Source: Dromaius novaehollandiae (Eukaryota; Chordata; Aves; Casuariiformes; Dromaiidae). Taken from it: DNA of 64,000 nucleotides. Shown in pieces: positions 21,604 through 32,900 of this stretch; within the stretch, counting starts at the first letter, position 1; the number at the start of each line of letters is the position of its first letter. The stretch spans positions 14,971,543-15,035,542 of the forward strand of contig NC_088130.1 of NCBI RefSeq assembly GCF_036370855.1, given 5' to 3'. The notes beneath the pieces were generated by a model that was given only the letters and a program-made list of their open reading frames with translations, ran no database searches and had not been told where the DNA came from. The position numbers were made by a program, and so were the translations under genes.

Positions 21604-22184
21604 ATACGGGTTGTGTTCACAATTTACCACCTTTATTTTACAGTAATTTATTAATACCTTATGATTCCTGAATGATTATACAAACTTTGCTGCTGCCATC
21701 CCTAGACAGCCACAGGATCCATTATTTGGGGTCCAGTCACAAATGTTAATGGGCATGGGACCTTTTATGAGGGCTGATATGCAGGCACAATTCAACATAG
21801 AAGTATTGCATTTGTCCCAGCAACTTGCGTTTCAAGCTTTGCAAAATGTGCATCTGCCAGGGCAGGGCACACCTTCTTTTGGTAATGTTAAACAAGGCAA
21901 TACTGAGTCTTTTGGTAGGTTTGTTGATCGATTGCATGATGCGCTTATGAGTAATCCTGATTTGGGATCAGATTTGAAGGGGAAATTGCTTGACACATTA
22001 GCCTACGAGAATGCCAATGAAAAGACTAAAAGAGCGATTGGGGTTTTGCCAAGGGGAGCAAGCGCTGCGCAGATGCTTGAGGCAGCGGAACGCATGCTGG
22101 AAACTGACAAGTCAGCCTATATTGCTGCCGCTGTTGGCGCAGCGGTTCGGCCACTGCTTAAAAAAAAAAAAAAAAAAAAAAAAA
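21604..22184 (+). pseudogene. ERV-A gag, remainder of capsid
   Basis: This is a direct continuation of the capsid reading cut at 14732. The first part has stops near 21650-21680. From 21743 a 164-codon reading carries capsid C-terminal features, including the major homology region (Gln, Glu and Phe-x-x-x-Leu pattern in QGNTESFGRFVDRLHD). It ends in a run of Lys codons in an A25 tract (22160-22184). No zinc knuckles are seen afterwards. Confidence 0.8.
22160..22184. repeat. A25 homopolymer inside ERV-A gag
   Basis: This is an uninterrupted run of 25 A. It could be an expanded slippery A-run or the remnant of a poly(A)-mediated event. Confidence 0.95.
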
Positions 22185-22455
22185 GTAAGCAGCTGGGAAC
22201 GCGTGGGAGTCGTGGAAAACGGATAGGTCCGTGCTAAACGTAATGCAAAAGACTTTGAAACAGCATGGTAGAGATGGGGCCTGCCCACAACCCCCCCCCC
22301 GCCCCCCCACTGACCCGGCCTTCTGGGAGGGATCCATGGCCCCAGGGCCGCTCGGCGGGGCGCGGCTACACCGGCCAGGGACAACTCCCGCCTGCCTCCT
22401 TCCCTCCCTCCTTTCCTTCCCGCCTTCCTTCCCCCTCCCACCCGGCCCTTCCTCT
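22185..22455. other. GC/pyrimidine-rich spacer in ERV-A
   Basis: Between the capsid and RT remnants lie about 270 bp with a C-run (22291-22307) and a CCTTCC-rich part (22395-22450). No retroviral motif is recognised. It may be degraded nucleocapsid/protease sequence or inserted filler DNA. Confidence 0.4.
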
Positions 22456-22555
22456 CAGAAAAATTTGCTTTTACTGTTCCCTCTATTAATAAGTCAGAAC
22501 CTGCAAAAAGGTATCATTGGGTTGTATTACATGGATGATATATTGATTGCAGGAA
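22456..22555 (+). pseudogene. ERV-A reverse-transcriptase scrap with YMDD
   Basis: A reading with [19 protein letters not shown] is followed within a few codons by [10 protein letters not shown]. The YMDD catalytic box is present (about 22525-22545), but the palm region between these motifs is lost, so this is a strongly deleted betaretroviral-type RT. Confidence 0.75.
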
Positions 22556-22855
22556 TATGGGCAACTGCTCAAACTGGAGAAACTGCACGGCATGTGATGA
22601 AACATTTATACGCTTGCTTTGCTGTTTTAGGGGTACCACTGTCTATCAAGACAGATAACGGTTCTGCTTATGTCTCTAGTTCGTTTCAACAACTTTGCCT
22701 ACGATAGGGTATTAAGCATATTACAGGAATCCCACATTCTCCCACTGGACAAGCTATCGTGGAGCGCATGCATCAGACTCTAAAAAAACAGCTATTAAAA
22801 CAAAAAACGGGGGAAAATGGTTTGGGGCCAAGCAAATGGCTAGCAAAGACACTAT
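22556..22855 (+). pseudogene. ERV-A integrase core fragment
   Basis: Contains a stretch of the integrase catalytic core: the TDNGSAY motif with the second Asp near 22650, then after a TAG stop (22705-22707) HSPTGQAIVERMHQTLKKQ, which holds the catalytic Glu. The first Asp motif is absent. It joins directly to LTR sequence near 22856, so the rest of pol, all of env and the 5' part of U3 are deleted. Confidence 0.75.
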
Positions 22856-22998
22856 ATGTGCTAAATGAACATATACCAATCACTGTATAGTTTGATTCAC
22901 GGGATCACTGTTAAGGCATATAAAAGACGCTATTCGGGCTTAATAAAGTTTCAGCATTTAATCATATTGATTGGCGTGCTATCCGTTAATCTCCCGCA
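22856..22998 (+). mobile_element. ERV-A 3' LTR, truncated (143 bp)
   Basis: Matches 13236-13378 with five substitutions, from TGTGCTAAATGAAC to CTCCCGCA. It keeps the TATA box and an AATAAAG signal. U3 upstream is missing because the deletion from integrase lands inside it. Confidence 0.88.
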
Positions 22999-23600
22999 AA
23001 GATCCACAATGTAATAGATGCATCCAAACAGAAGCACCCCATCTTTAAAAGCTCACATGATAAATATACATGATAATGGGAGACGGTGGACTGAAATTTG
23101 CATTAAGGTATTGACAATCCATGCAAGACAAGAGATAAGAGATTTTTTCCTTCCCTTTTTAAAGTTTTCATCCATCTCAAGTAGGTCAGCACACTTCAAG
23201 GCCATACAACTGCAATGGCTCTTTCAAAGAAGTTGAGGTGTTCAGAGGATCATGGCATCACAGTTGAGAAGAGCACACAAACAAAGGTACACAGACAATT
23301 CTGACAAATGGTTAAGGTGCAGCCAACACTGCACAAGGTTTTGCTGAAAAGTTCAAGCTTCAAAGAGAGAGTCAAGGGATAGCAAGCACAGAAAGCTACA
23401 AAGTTCATCTAAATAAGGTGAGAGTAGCATGAGCACCTAAAGAACCAGAGAGGAGGATGATGTAGTCATAATGTTACAAGACAACCCTGGGAAGCTCAGA
23501 AAGAATGTTTGAACTAGGTAGATTAGGATAACTTCTATCTCTATTTTCTAAAAAGAAGCATTCTTTAATCAAGGGCATCCTAGAACTGCTAATCCTTAAC
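22999..23600. other. intronic flank between ERV-A and ERV-C
   Basis: Unique-looking sequence. No coding or repeat signature was seen. The upstream limit of the ERV-C LTR could extend into it. Confidence 0.5.
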
Positions 23601-24251
23601 TGAAGACTTGAACTGTAAATTATTGAACTGAAGCTGTCTAGAGGTAGTCACTTAGATAAAACTTGCTTAGCATGAGTAGCTAAATTTGCTGAAGCCTTAG
23701 GCCACACTCCTAGTTCAGTAAGAAAGGGCCCCAGAGCTGGTGCAGGCTGGAAAGATAAGGGAGTTACCAGCAGTCTGCATTCCTGTGCCCCACACTCCGA
23801 AAGGGAGGATATCAAGGCTTTGAAATAAGGCCTGCTTGGGCGCCAGGACCCTGGGAAACAAAGCCTCCTCTCGCTGCTGAAACAATGTTAATTAAGGGGT
23901 CTGGACTATCTCCCCCTCGTCAGGACCTTGGGAGATAACACCTACTGTCCCTGCTGGGGCAGTGTTAATTGCTGGAATTACTATCTCCCCTCATCAGGAC
24001 CTTGAGAGACAGGGGTGGGACCCGGGGAATGAAGAAATCACTAACCAATCAGTGTAAAAGGGAAAATTGCAAATCTGGCAATTTGTTTGTATAAATGCTA
24101 CTTGAAAAGTTGGAGGGGTGTGCTCGATTTGTGGAAAACCACTGAGCACCCAGGCTTGCACAACTCTGAAATAAATAAACAAATGTCTCTCCTGAGTGTG
24201 TAATTATTGGCTTATTGCACACCGGGCAACGAATCCGCTTTTCGGACAACA
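23601..24251 (+). mobile_element. ERV-C 5' LTR
   Basis: The LTR ends GGACAACA at 24251, six bases before the primer site. It has a TTGTATAAATG TATA box at about 24088-24096 and an AATAAATAAAC polyadenylation signal at about 24170-24180. The start is placed at TG 23601 because homology to ERV-B U3 begins there; this end is uncertain. U3 from 23603 to about 24030 is shared with the middle of the ERV-B LTR. Confidence 0.75.
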
Positions 24252-24257
24252 GTTTTC

Positions 24258-24275
24258 TGGCGACCCAGATGGGAC
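24258..24275 (+). promoter_or_regulatory. ERV-C primer-binding site
   Basis: TGGCGACCCAGATGGGAC is in the expected position after the LTR. It might correspond to an arginine-type tRNA; I cannot confirm the primer. Confidence 0.7.
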
Positions 24276-24574
24276 CCTCGCTGTAAAGCCTTGCCCGGAT
24301 CGTCTTGCCAGTTCCCGGCGGGGAGACGCTGCTCATCGGACTCCAGCGCGCACCGACCGTTTTGTTCGGGGACTCCGTGAGCACCCTCCCTGGTCGGAAC
24401 TGGTAAGCGACTCAAAGGTGCGACACAGTAATTATTAAGAGACATTGCATAAAGGGTATGATGTAAGGGTAATTGGTTGCGGTAACCAAAGGTAAGCTTT
24501 GTACACGTTTGGACAGTGACGACTGGAGTGTACGAAAGCGTAATTGGTAAGAACGTTCTTTTAAGGGTAATAAT

Positions 24575-26112
24575 ATGGGAACAGGACAATCTGTGGGGGT
24601 ATCCTCCTGTTCTCCTTTAGGATGCATCCTAAAACATTGGAGAAAGTTTGGTGGGAATCCTTTAACAAGGAGAAAATTAAAGGAATACTGTACTCAGTGG
24701 TGGCCAATGTATAAACTGGAGGATGAGGAAAAATGGCCAGAAAAGGGAACGCTAAACTATAATACAGTCTTGCAACTTATGTTGTTTTGCAGAAGACAGA
24801 ACAAATGGGATGAGGTCCCATATGTAGATTTGTTCTTCTCTCTGAGAAATGATCATGAAACTAGGAAAAAAAATGTAAGCTGTTGATCTCTGACTCAAAT
24901 GTGTTAATGATGATGGGAAACAAAGAGAAAATGCCTCGGTGTTGCTCTGCTTGTAGCATTGGGAAAAGATGTTTAAAAGTGGGTGATGAGGAAGAGGATG
25001 TACAACTATTGGTCTCTCCGGAAAGAGATCAAGGTAGTGTCGATAGCAGAAATAAGGGAAGTGAGGCATGTAGCCCGATTGCAGGCAGAACTCGGGCTAC
25101 TCGGGCTCAACAAAATCCCGTGATTCAGGCCCCGCTGTGTCAAGCAGTCGGACCAGATGGGATGCCTGTATATGTGAAGGTCCCTTTTTCAACTACAGAT
25201 TTAATGAATTGGAAGGAGTCTGCCGGGTCGTACCGAGAAAATCCAGAAAAGATGTATCAATCCTTTAAAATGATAATTGAGAATCATAATCCAGATTGGC
25301 AGGATTTACAGGTGCTTTTAAATACTTTGCTTGCACCTGAGGAGAAAAGAATGGTGTTAGACAAAGCTCAAGAGGAGAATGAAAGACAAAATGCTAGAGA
25401 TGGACCAGACCGTTTTATGCCGGCCCAGGAACCGGATTGGGATCAAAATACAGGGGCAGGCAGGTTAATGACTAAACAGTACCAACAGTTAATATTATAT
25501 GGGGTAAAGCATGGAGTACCTAGGCCCAAAAATATTGCGAAACTATATCAAGTCGCACAGGGTAAGAATGAGGATCCCTCTGCATTTTACGAGCGGTTAT
25601 GTGAAACTGCCCGAAAATGGACAGACTTGGATCCCGAGGACGAAGCAAATAAGATGACTTTTACTACATTATTTGTAGGACAATCAGCACCAGATATAAG
25701 GAGAAAGCTTCAGAAAGTAGATGGTATGTCGGGGATGTCAATATCGCAATTAATAGAAATTGCATATAAGGTGTACAATAACAGGGAAGAAGTAGAGAGA
25801 AAGGAAAAACAAAAGGAGAAACTGAAAGATAAGAGGCAAAATGCTGCAATCTTGGCAGCTGCATTTGCCCAGGCACAAACTTCCTCTCAGGGAAGGGGTT
25901 TTCCGAAAGGACAAGGACGTGGAAGAGGGCATAGAGTAGGAGGGAATTTGGGAAACAGAATTCCACTGAGGAGAGATCAGTGTGCAATTTGCAGGGGGAA
26001 GGGGCACTGGAAAAATGAGTGCCCGAAGAGACAATCAGATCATTGGGAACCTCAGTCTGCATCTGTTCCAGAGGCAGATTTGCTCATGATTGGTACAGAA
26101 GATTCAGACTGA
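24575..26112 (+). pseudogene. ERV-C gag (gammaretrovirus-like)
   Basis: ATG 24575 opens a matrix-like reading with Gly at position 2 that stops at 24884-24886 after an A-run (24869-24876), a likely frameshift. The main reading then continues to 26112 and covers a p12-like linker, a capsid with a charged C-terminal KEKQKEKLKDKR-rich helix, and a nucleocapsid with a single CCHC zinc knuckle (CAICRGKGHWKNEC). It ends in TGA followed by CGGGGA. Protease follows in the same frame, the usual gammaretroviral stop-readthrough arrangement (usually UAG; here UGA-C). The frameshift makes it non-functional. Confidence 0.85.
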
Positions 26113-26583
26113 CGGGGACCGGGGGTTGAGAAATTGGATTCCCCAGCCAAACCCCTGGTTTCAGTAAAGCTGGGGAACGAAACAGTTAAATTTTTAGTAG
26201 ACACTGGAGCAACATATTCAGTATTAAATAGCTGTAAGGGACCAATGAGTAAATTCTCTATGCCAGTAACTGGGGCCACGGGAAAGCGAGAGGTCAAACC
26301 TTTCTTTCAACCAATTAAATGTGAAATAGGAAATAGGGTGTTAACACATGAATTCTTATATATGCCAGAATGCCCATTACCCCTAATGGGGAGGGATTTA
26401 CTGAATACACTGGGGGCACAGATAACCTTTGATCAAAACAAAGTTAAGGTGCACATTCCACAAAGTAACGCCTGGAAGGCACAAGCATATATGTTGCAGA
26501 AAGCACTGGATTCCGAACAGGTGGAGAATGGACCAAGCGAAATTCCCTCTGAAGTAATGGACGCAGTAGTCCCTTTTGTGTAG
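26113..26583 (+). pseudogene. ERV-C protease
   Basis: It is in frame with gag after the TGA at 26110-26112. The retropepsin active site LVDTGAT is at about 26191-26215 and the GRDLL motif at about 26390-26405. An in-frame TAG at 26581-26583 separates it from RT; the context (V-stop-A) suggests a former Trp codon hit by G to A. Confidence 0.85.
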
Positions 26584-28320
26584 GCAACGGAGAAACCTGG
26601 AAGAGCCAGATGTGCAGAACCGGTAAAGGTGGAATTAAAACAAGGAGCTAAACCGGTAAGGCGAAAACAGTATCCCATGAAGTTAGAGGCCCGTGTTGGA
26701 CTGGAGCCTATGATTAATAATTTCTTAAAGTATGGACTGTTGCGAGAATGTCAATCCGAGTACAATACTCCAATCCTGCCTGTAAAAAAACCACATTCAC
26801 AAGAATATCGTCTAGTACAGGATTTGCGAGCTATTAACCAGATAGTGACTGATGTGCACCCAGTGGTACCCAATCCATACACTTTGTTAACGACGAATGT
26901 ATTTGCAAAAGAATTAGAATTATGGCAAGGTAAGAAAGATACCACTACCTTATTACAGTATGTGGACGATATCTTATTGGGGGCAGACACTATTGAAGAA
27001 TGTAGAGAAACAACCATCAGTTTATTAAATTTTTGGGGAACAGCGGGATATAGGGTGTCTCAGAAAAAAATACAGATCATGAAGAAAAGCGTAATCTATC
27101 TAGGATTTGAAATATCCCAGGGGGAAAGAAAATTAGGAATCGAAAGGAAAGAAGCAATTTGTCAGATCGCCCCCCCAAAATCAAAAAGAGAACTCAGGGG
27201 ATTTTTAGGAATGGCTGGGTGGTGTCGCCTGTGGATACCTAATTTTGGATTAATGGCAAAGCCTTTATATGAAGCTGTTAAGGGGCCGGGAGACTTGCTG
27301 GAGTGGACTCCAGAATGCCGAAAAGGATTTGATGAAATCAAGATTGCCCTCATGAGTGCTCCCGCATTAGGACTTCCAAACCTAACAAAGCCATTTGAGC
27401 TTTATGTACATGAGAGAGGGCACCAGGCTTTGGGAGTGCTTGTACAGACTTTAGGAAATTGGAAAAGACCTGTGGCTTACTTTTCAAGACAGCTGGATAA
27501 AGTGAGTGCAGGGTGGCCAGGATGCCTCAGAGCAGTTGCAGCTGCTGTGCTGTTAATACAAGAGGCACGAAAATTGATGTTGGGACAAAAGGTGACTGTT
27601 TATGTACCACATGCTGTTGCAGCAGTTTTAGAACAAAAAGGGCATCACTGGTTATCCCCGAGTAGGATGGTGCAATACCAAGCAGTGATACTTGAGCAAG
27701 AAGATGTAACCATGAAGGTGTCTAATACCCTTAATCCGGCATCTTTATTACCACTTCATGAAGAGGGGAGGTTGGCTCATGACTGTCTGCAAACTATTGA
27801 GCGAGTATATTCCAGCCGTCCAGATTTGAGAGATGTTCCATTGCAGAATCCAGACTGCGAATTATTTACCAATGGGAGCAGATTTATAATAAAGGGAGAA
27901 AGAAGGGCTGGATACGCTGTCGTCACTTTGGAAGGAGAAATCGAAGCAAGATCACTACCAGCAAATACATCCGCCCAGAAAGCAGAACTGATTGCTTTAA
28001 CCCGGGCTCTGGAATTATCAGAGGGAAAACGGACTAATGTGTTTACAGATTCAAAATATGCCTTTGGGGTTATACATGCCCATGGCGCAATTTGGAAGGA
28101 AAGAGGACTGCTATCTTCTTAAGGGAATCCTATAAAATACAGTAAGGAGATTATGGAACTACTCAAAGCAGTTAATAAACCCAAAGAAATAGCAGTAATG
28201 CATTGCAAAGCGCACCAGTCCGGACAGACTGACATAGTTAAAGGGAACAAAAGGGCCGATGAGGCTGCAAAAAGGGCAGCATTATCCGTGTCAGTGGCAG
28301 CATTAGTTCCAGAGAGAATG
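26584..28320 (+). pseudogene. ERV-C reverse transcriptase and RNase H, deleted
   Basis: RT runs from the KQGAKPVRRKQYP part, through SEYNTPILPVKKP, to an in-frame deletion near 26889-26905 that removes the palm segment with the first catalytic Asp and the LPQG motif. YVDD remains at about 26958-26972, followed by thumb and connection. RNase H has FTNGS at about 27865-27876 where the family has Asp, so the first catalytic residue is lost by G to A; Glu (AQKAEL) and Asp (FTDSK) remain. TAA at 28120-28122 interrupts the domain, which continues to about 28320. Confidence 0.85.
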
Positions 28321-29460
28321 TTAAAAATGGAAATTCCAGTATACACTGAAAAAGAAAATAAATTAGCAGAAATACTGAAATGCATAAAAACTCCCGAAGG
28401 ATGGTGGGTGACATCTACTGGACAATGTGTGGTAACTTTGCCAATAATGAAGAAGCTGATGAAGCAAATACATGATAGTACCCACATGGGAGCCGAGGCA
28501 CTGGTTGAAACAGTTAAAAGATTTGCTGTGGGAGTCAGTATGCTAATAATTGCAAAGGGTATTACACAAAAATGTGAAATCTGTCTTAGAAATAATCCCA
28601 AGATTCAGAAGAAGCCCCCCCCCAAGGGAAGTAAAAAGGGGCTTCATGCCTGGGGATTACTGGCAAATTGATTTTTCTGAATTACCAAAATGTAATGGAT
28701 ATAAATATTTGTTGGTAATTGTTGACACCTTTTCAGGATGGCCTGAGGCTTTCCCGTGTCGTACCAATAAAGCCAGGGAGGTAGTGAAAATGTTATTAAA
28801 AGAAATCATACCAAGATTTGGGGTACCAGAAGGGTTTTCTTCAGATAGAGGACCTCATTTTATAGCAGAAATAGTACAGCAAATCTCAAAAATACTACAA
28901 ATTAAATGGGACTTACATACCCCCTGGAGGCCACAATCCAGTGGAAAAGTGGAAAGAATGAATCAAACAATTAAGAGACAGGTAGGAAAATTGTGTCAGG
29001 AGACTCAGATGAAATGGACTGATGTTTTACCTCTGGCATTATTAAGAATCAGAATAACCCCAAGGGTTAGGGAGAAAGTTAGTCCATTTGAGATTCTGTA
29101 TGGTAAACCTTACACTGTAAATTTAACTGGAAATGAAATTCAAATGCACATTAAGGGTGATCAAATTTTAAGTGATTATCTCTTGTCTATGGCAAAGGTT
29201 CTTACTTCTCTCCGTAGGTACATCCAGTTAAGATCTCCCGTACTTTTAGATTCACCTGTACATTCATTCCAGCCGGGAGATCAAGTATATCTTTGGACCT
29301 GGAAGGACGAGCCGTTGGTAGAAAAATGGAGAGGACCGTATCTTGTACTACTAACAACAAATACTGCTGTGAAACTGCAGGGAATTGATTCCTGGATCCA
29401 CTACACCTGAGTGAAAGCAGTACCTCAAGAGACGTGGAAAGCTGAACAAGTTCAACCTTT
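28321..29460 (+). pseudogene. ERV-C integrase
   Basis: The N-terminal zinc domain shows HDSTH and CEIC (HHCC) at about 28475-28590. A C-run at 28613-28622 marks a frameshift into the next reading, which holds the catalytic core with Asp in WQIDFSE, Asp in SSDRG and Glu in GKVERMN, and a C-terminal GPY domain (WRGPY). A TGA at 29408-29410 truncates the C-terminal tail. A piece of this gene (28915-28987) matches the captured segment in ERV-B. Confidence 0.88.
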
Positions 29461-29571
29461 AAAGTATTAGAAGCAAATCGGTTTTAAATTTAGATTGTAT
29501 TCAGGGAAGAATTGCTTTAATCTGTTTGTTAGGAATAGGGTTAATATTGTTGTTACGGTATCTGTGTAAAA

Positions 29572-30267
29572 ATGATGTTCTCCTTAACAACCAGGGGAGA
29601 AATGTGGTGGTTAGTTTTTCTAGGTTACCTGAGCCAAACAATTAAAGGGAATCAGGAAGGATTTTGGGGTCCAAATCTCCATTTGGAAGTAATTACGAAA
29701 TCTATGAAGATAGTTAACCAGAGGGATTGCTGGGTGTGTACCCACTTCCCTGAACATTCCAACAAGGGCTTCCCACTAATTGGAGTGCCTCTTAATTTTT
29801 CCTTTATGGAATTTATGAGGCAGATAAGAAATGATAGTGATCAAACGAAATATGATGAAACAACAGAACAGGAATGGGAAGTCCAGAGTGTGACAGGAGA
29901 TTATTATCAATGTATCCGAAGATGTAATAATAGTAATAAATGGTGGGAGAAAACTATACTTTATGGAAAGCAACCGATCAACTGTACTGGAGCCATTAAG
30001 GTAGGAAGTTATGAAGATTGCTCTCAGATACCTGAAATAGGTTATAAGTGGCCAAGTAAGGAGCTAAATGGGTGGTGTGTTCCGAAAGGTAGTGGATGGT
30101 ATTGGTTGTGTGGGAACAAGGCACAAAAAGTGCTACCTCCTAATTGGTCAGGGACATGTACTTTAGGGGCAATAATCCCTAATGTTACTATAAGAAAAGA
30201 ATTGAGTAATAAATATCACAAATCCTGGCTAAGAACATTCATGAGGAGACAAAAAGAGGGTCAATAA
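29572..30267 (+). pseudogene. ERV-C env, surface subunit (231 codons)
   Basis: It starts with a Met and a hydrophobic signal-peptide-like segment, followed by DCWVCTHF with the CXXC motif of gamma-type env and several Asn glycosylation sites. The reading ends at a stop (30265-30267) in an arginine/lysine-rich area where the surface/transmembrane cleavage site would be. The short length suggests internal loss. The downstream transmembrane part is in another frame. Confidence 0.75.
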
Positions 30268-30800
30268 TCCTTTAATAGATCGACCTACTAGGTTTCAGTC
30301 ATTCGTAAGGTGGCTGTTTCCACAATTGGGAGTGAGTGAACTTGAAAAAAGCAATAGTAAATATTTCAGCAGTTATTGAAAAAATAGGGAATAAAACCTC
30401 TGATGCCATTGCAGCTTTACAAGAGGAGGTTTCAGAAATTGCTAAAATAAGTACCCAAAACAGGATGGCTCTAGATATGTTATTGGCATCTCAGGGAGGA
30501 GTACATACAGTAATAAATACTAGTTGCTGTGTATATGTGGATCAAAGCGGGAGAATTTCTACCGATCTAAATGAAATCTGGAAGCAGACTGAAATCTTAC
30601 ATGGGGTTCAGAAAGATGATACCTCTTTCGGATTTGAAGAAACATGGAAATGGTTGACTTCCTGGTTCCCTGACGTGAGCTCATGGGTTAAAAAGTGTTT
30701 AACAATTTTGGGAATGGTGTTAGTAGTTTTTGTATGCGTTTATGTAGTGATTCAATGCATTTCTAGATGTTGTACAAAATTAATATGGGAAAGATTTTAA
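30268..30800 (+). pseudogene. ERV-C env, transmembrane subunit
   Basis: It is in a different frame from the surface subunit. It shows a fusion-peptide-like start near 30290-30320, a heptad region, the QNRMALDMLLASQGG segment and a Cys-Cys pair. The first Cys of the CX6CC disulfide motif is His. A strong membrane span (about 30705-30760) and a short tail ending at TAA 30798-30800 follow. Frameshift relative to the surface part and the missing Cys make it defective. Confidence 0.8.
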
Positions 30801-30835
30801 AAGAGTGAGACTAATATGAAAATGATCATATAAGT

Positions 30836-30963
30836 CTCAAAGGGGGGAAACCACTGAGCACCCTGGCTTGCACAACTCTGAAATAAATAAGCAAATGTCT
30901 CTCCTGAGTGTGTAATTATTGACTTATTGCACACCGGGCAACGAATCTGCTTTTTGGACAACA
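30836..30963 (+). mobile_element. ERV-C polypurine tract joined to a U3-less 3' LTR
   Basis: The polypurine tract AAAGGGGGGAAA (30839-30850) runs straight into the R/U5 segment (CCACTGAGCACC to GGACAACA at 30963). This matches 24133-24251 with about five substitutions and one indel (about 4 percent). U3 is completely absent, apparently lost through a GGAAA microhomology. Confidence 0.85.
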
Positions 30964-32517
30964 GTAACAATGAGAGGGAACAGGCAAACAAGAACTTTGG
31001 TTGCAATGACAAAGAGCAAGGGAAGATCACAGAAGATATGGTAAGATACAAAAGAACTTGGTGCTAACATGCAATAAGAAAAGTGAAAAAAAATACTCTT
31101 CAAAGAAAGTGAGTTAAAGGCTTAAAGGTTAACTGACAGTGGAACAACAGCAAAAAAAAAAAAAAAAAAAAAGTACACCTGAAAATGAGAGAGCTTGGTA
31201 TGGTTGTATTAAGCTTAAGTTAACATCTCTTATAACAGTTCAAGGTGAAGAATACGAGAAGAAACTGTAAAGTTCAAGAAAGGAAAAGAACCTGGAAGTA
31301 CAAGCACAGAAATAGAGGAGAAGCAAGAATAATCAGAAAATAGAAGACAGTGGAGAATAACAAGGGGATAGTATTACAGAAGCCCAGTGAGAATAAGACA
31401 TCGAGATGAAGATGACTATCAAAAGCAGCAGAGGTCAAGGAGGGTAAGAAAAGAGTGAAAGCCTTGCAACTCCGTCAGAACAAGCCTGTAGAGATCTTAA
31501 TGCAGGCAACTTCAGCTGTGCACAGAACCTGGATTGAAAGGAATTCAGGATGGAAATGCATTATCATAAAAGAGATGAAATGGCAGTCACAAGGAGGGAA
31601 CTTGGAGATGCAGCACTCAGATATGGAGATGGTTGGCAAAGTCAATACAGAAGCAACTATTGTTCTTGGAAACAAATGGGGATTAGCAGATGAACATCAA
31701 ATAGGCAAGGGAGTTGGATAATAAACTTAATGAGAAGTCAACCTAGAAAACAAAGTCATAAGAAATGAAGACGAGTCACAATAAGAGGAAAGACCGGAAA
31801 GACCGTCAAAGTCTGAGACAAAGCTAAACAGAGAATTGAAAAGAAGTAGGTGAGGCAACATGAAAAGAAAAGAGGGTCTGATGAAACACTACTCAAGGAA
31901 AGCTTGAGAGGAAACAGTGGAAAGGGATAGTCTAAAGACCAAAGGTAAGTGAGGAATCCAACACTTATTAACAATAAAGGGAGGATAAGACAGCCATTAG
32001 GCTCTAATATAATGCTATACTGTTTGGTAGCAAGGTCCCTGCAATCAATATGCCTGACAAAAATGTTGCTGATTGAATATTCATTGATCAGCTTTTCATC
32101 TGGATTTCCTGAAAAGATGCAGAATTGCCCATGGTTAAGAAATGAAATAATCAATTGTTCTTTATACTTTAGTTATATAAAAAGATACAAAGCTCAATTA
32201 CTATACCACACAAGGAACCCAAATAAAAGATTTAGCAGCATACTATTAACTTCATGAATCCTAACAGGGGAACACAAGGCTCACTGAAAAACAAAGTCAG
32301 TTAACTGAAACCTATGAACAAGCCAAGTATTAAAAACACCTAATCCTCTATTTCTTCTGCATTATGATCTAATGTTATCCATAGATAAGGCTGACTTCCC
32401 CCCCCCCCCATTTAAAAAGAAAAGGAACATAAAGGCTAACAGCTATTCAAATTGATAAAAAACAGCTACAAGGAGCCTATTAAACACTTATGAAAAGCAA
32501 TTTGGATAGCAATCTCA
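30964..32517. other. unique intronic sequence
   Basis: AT/purine-rich intron with an A-run at 31151-31172 and a C-run at 32398-32409. No gene or mobile element was recognised. Confidence 0.55.
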
Positions 32518-32900
32518 GAAAATAGAGCTGGAAAAGACCTTAAGTTGTCATCAACTCCACTCTCAGCACTCCAAGTCAGTATCAGCTCTACTTAAACCAT
32601 ATCTGACAGATGTTTGTCCAACCTGTTTCTTAACAAACCTCAAACAATACATAGTCTAAAATCTCCCCAGGTACCCTACTACAGTATTTCACCATCCTAA
32701 CAATTTAAAAGTTTCCCTTAACATTTGGTATAGATCTCCCTTTCTGCAATTCAAAGCTAGTACTTTATATCCCATAGAGTTTATTCCCTTCCTCTTTGTA
32801 AGGAAATTTTCCATATATAAAGCACATTTCATATTGCAAATGGACAGCTCTCTGCAGCATTTTGCATTGGAAAGACAAAACCCATACAAAAAAAAAAAAG
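32518..32900 (-). mobile_element. old CR1-type LINE 3' fragment
   Basis: Degenerate but recognisable on the minus strand. On the plus strand it reads AGAGCTGGAAAAGACCTTAAG, CTGACAGATGTTTGTCCAACCTG and CCTTTCTGCAATTCAA, matching the archosaur/turtle CR1 3' UTR type with substantial divergence. An old insertion. Confidence 0.7.

Noticed and set aside
23240..23600. Possible upstream extension of the ERV-C LTR
   Set aside because: I could not find a TG start with matching target duplication or homology to the ERV-B LTR here; TTAAC before 23601 against GTAAC after 30963 is only a near match.
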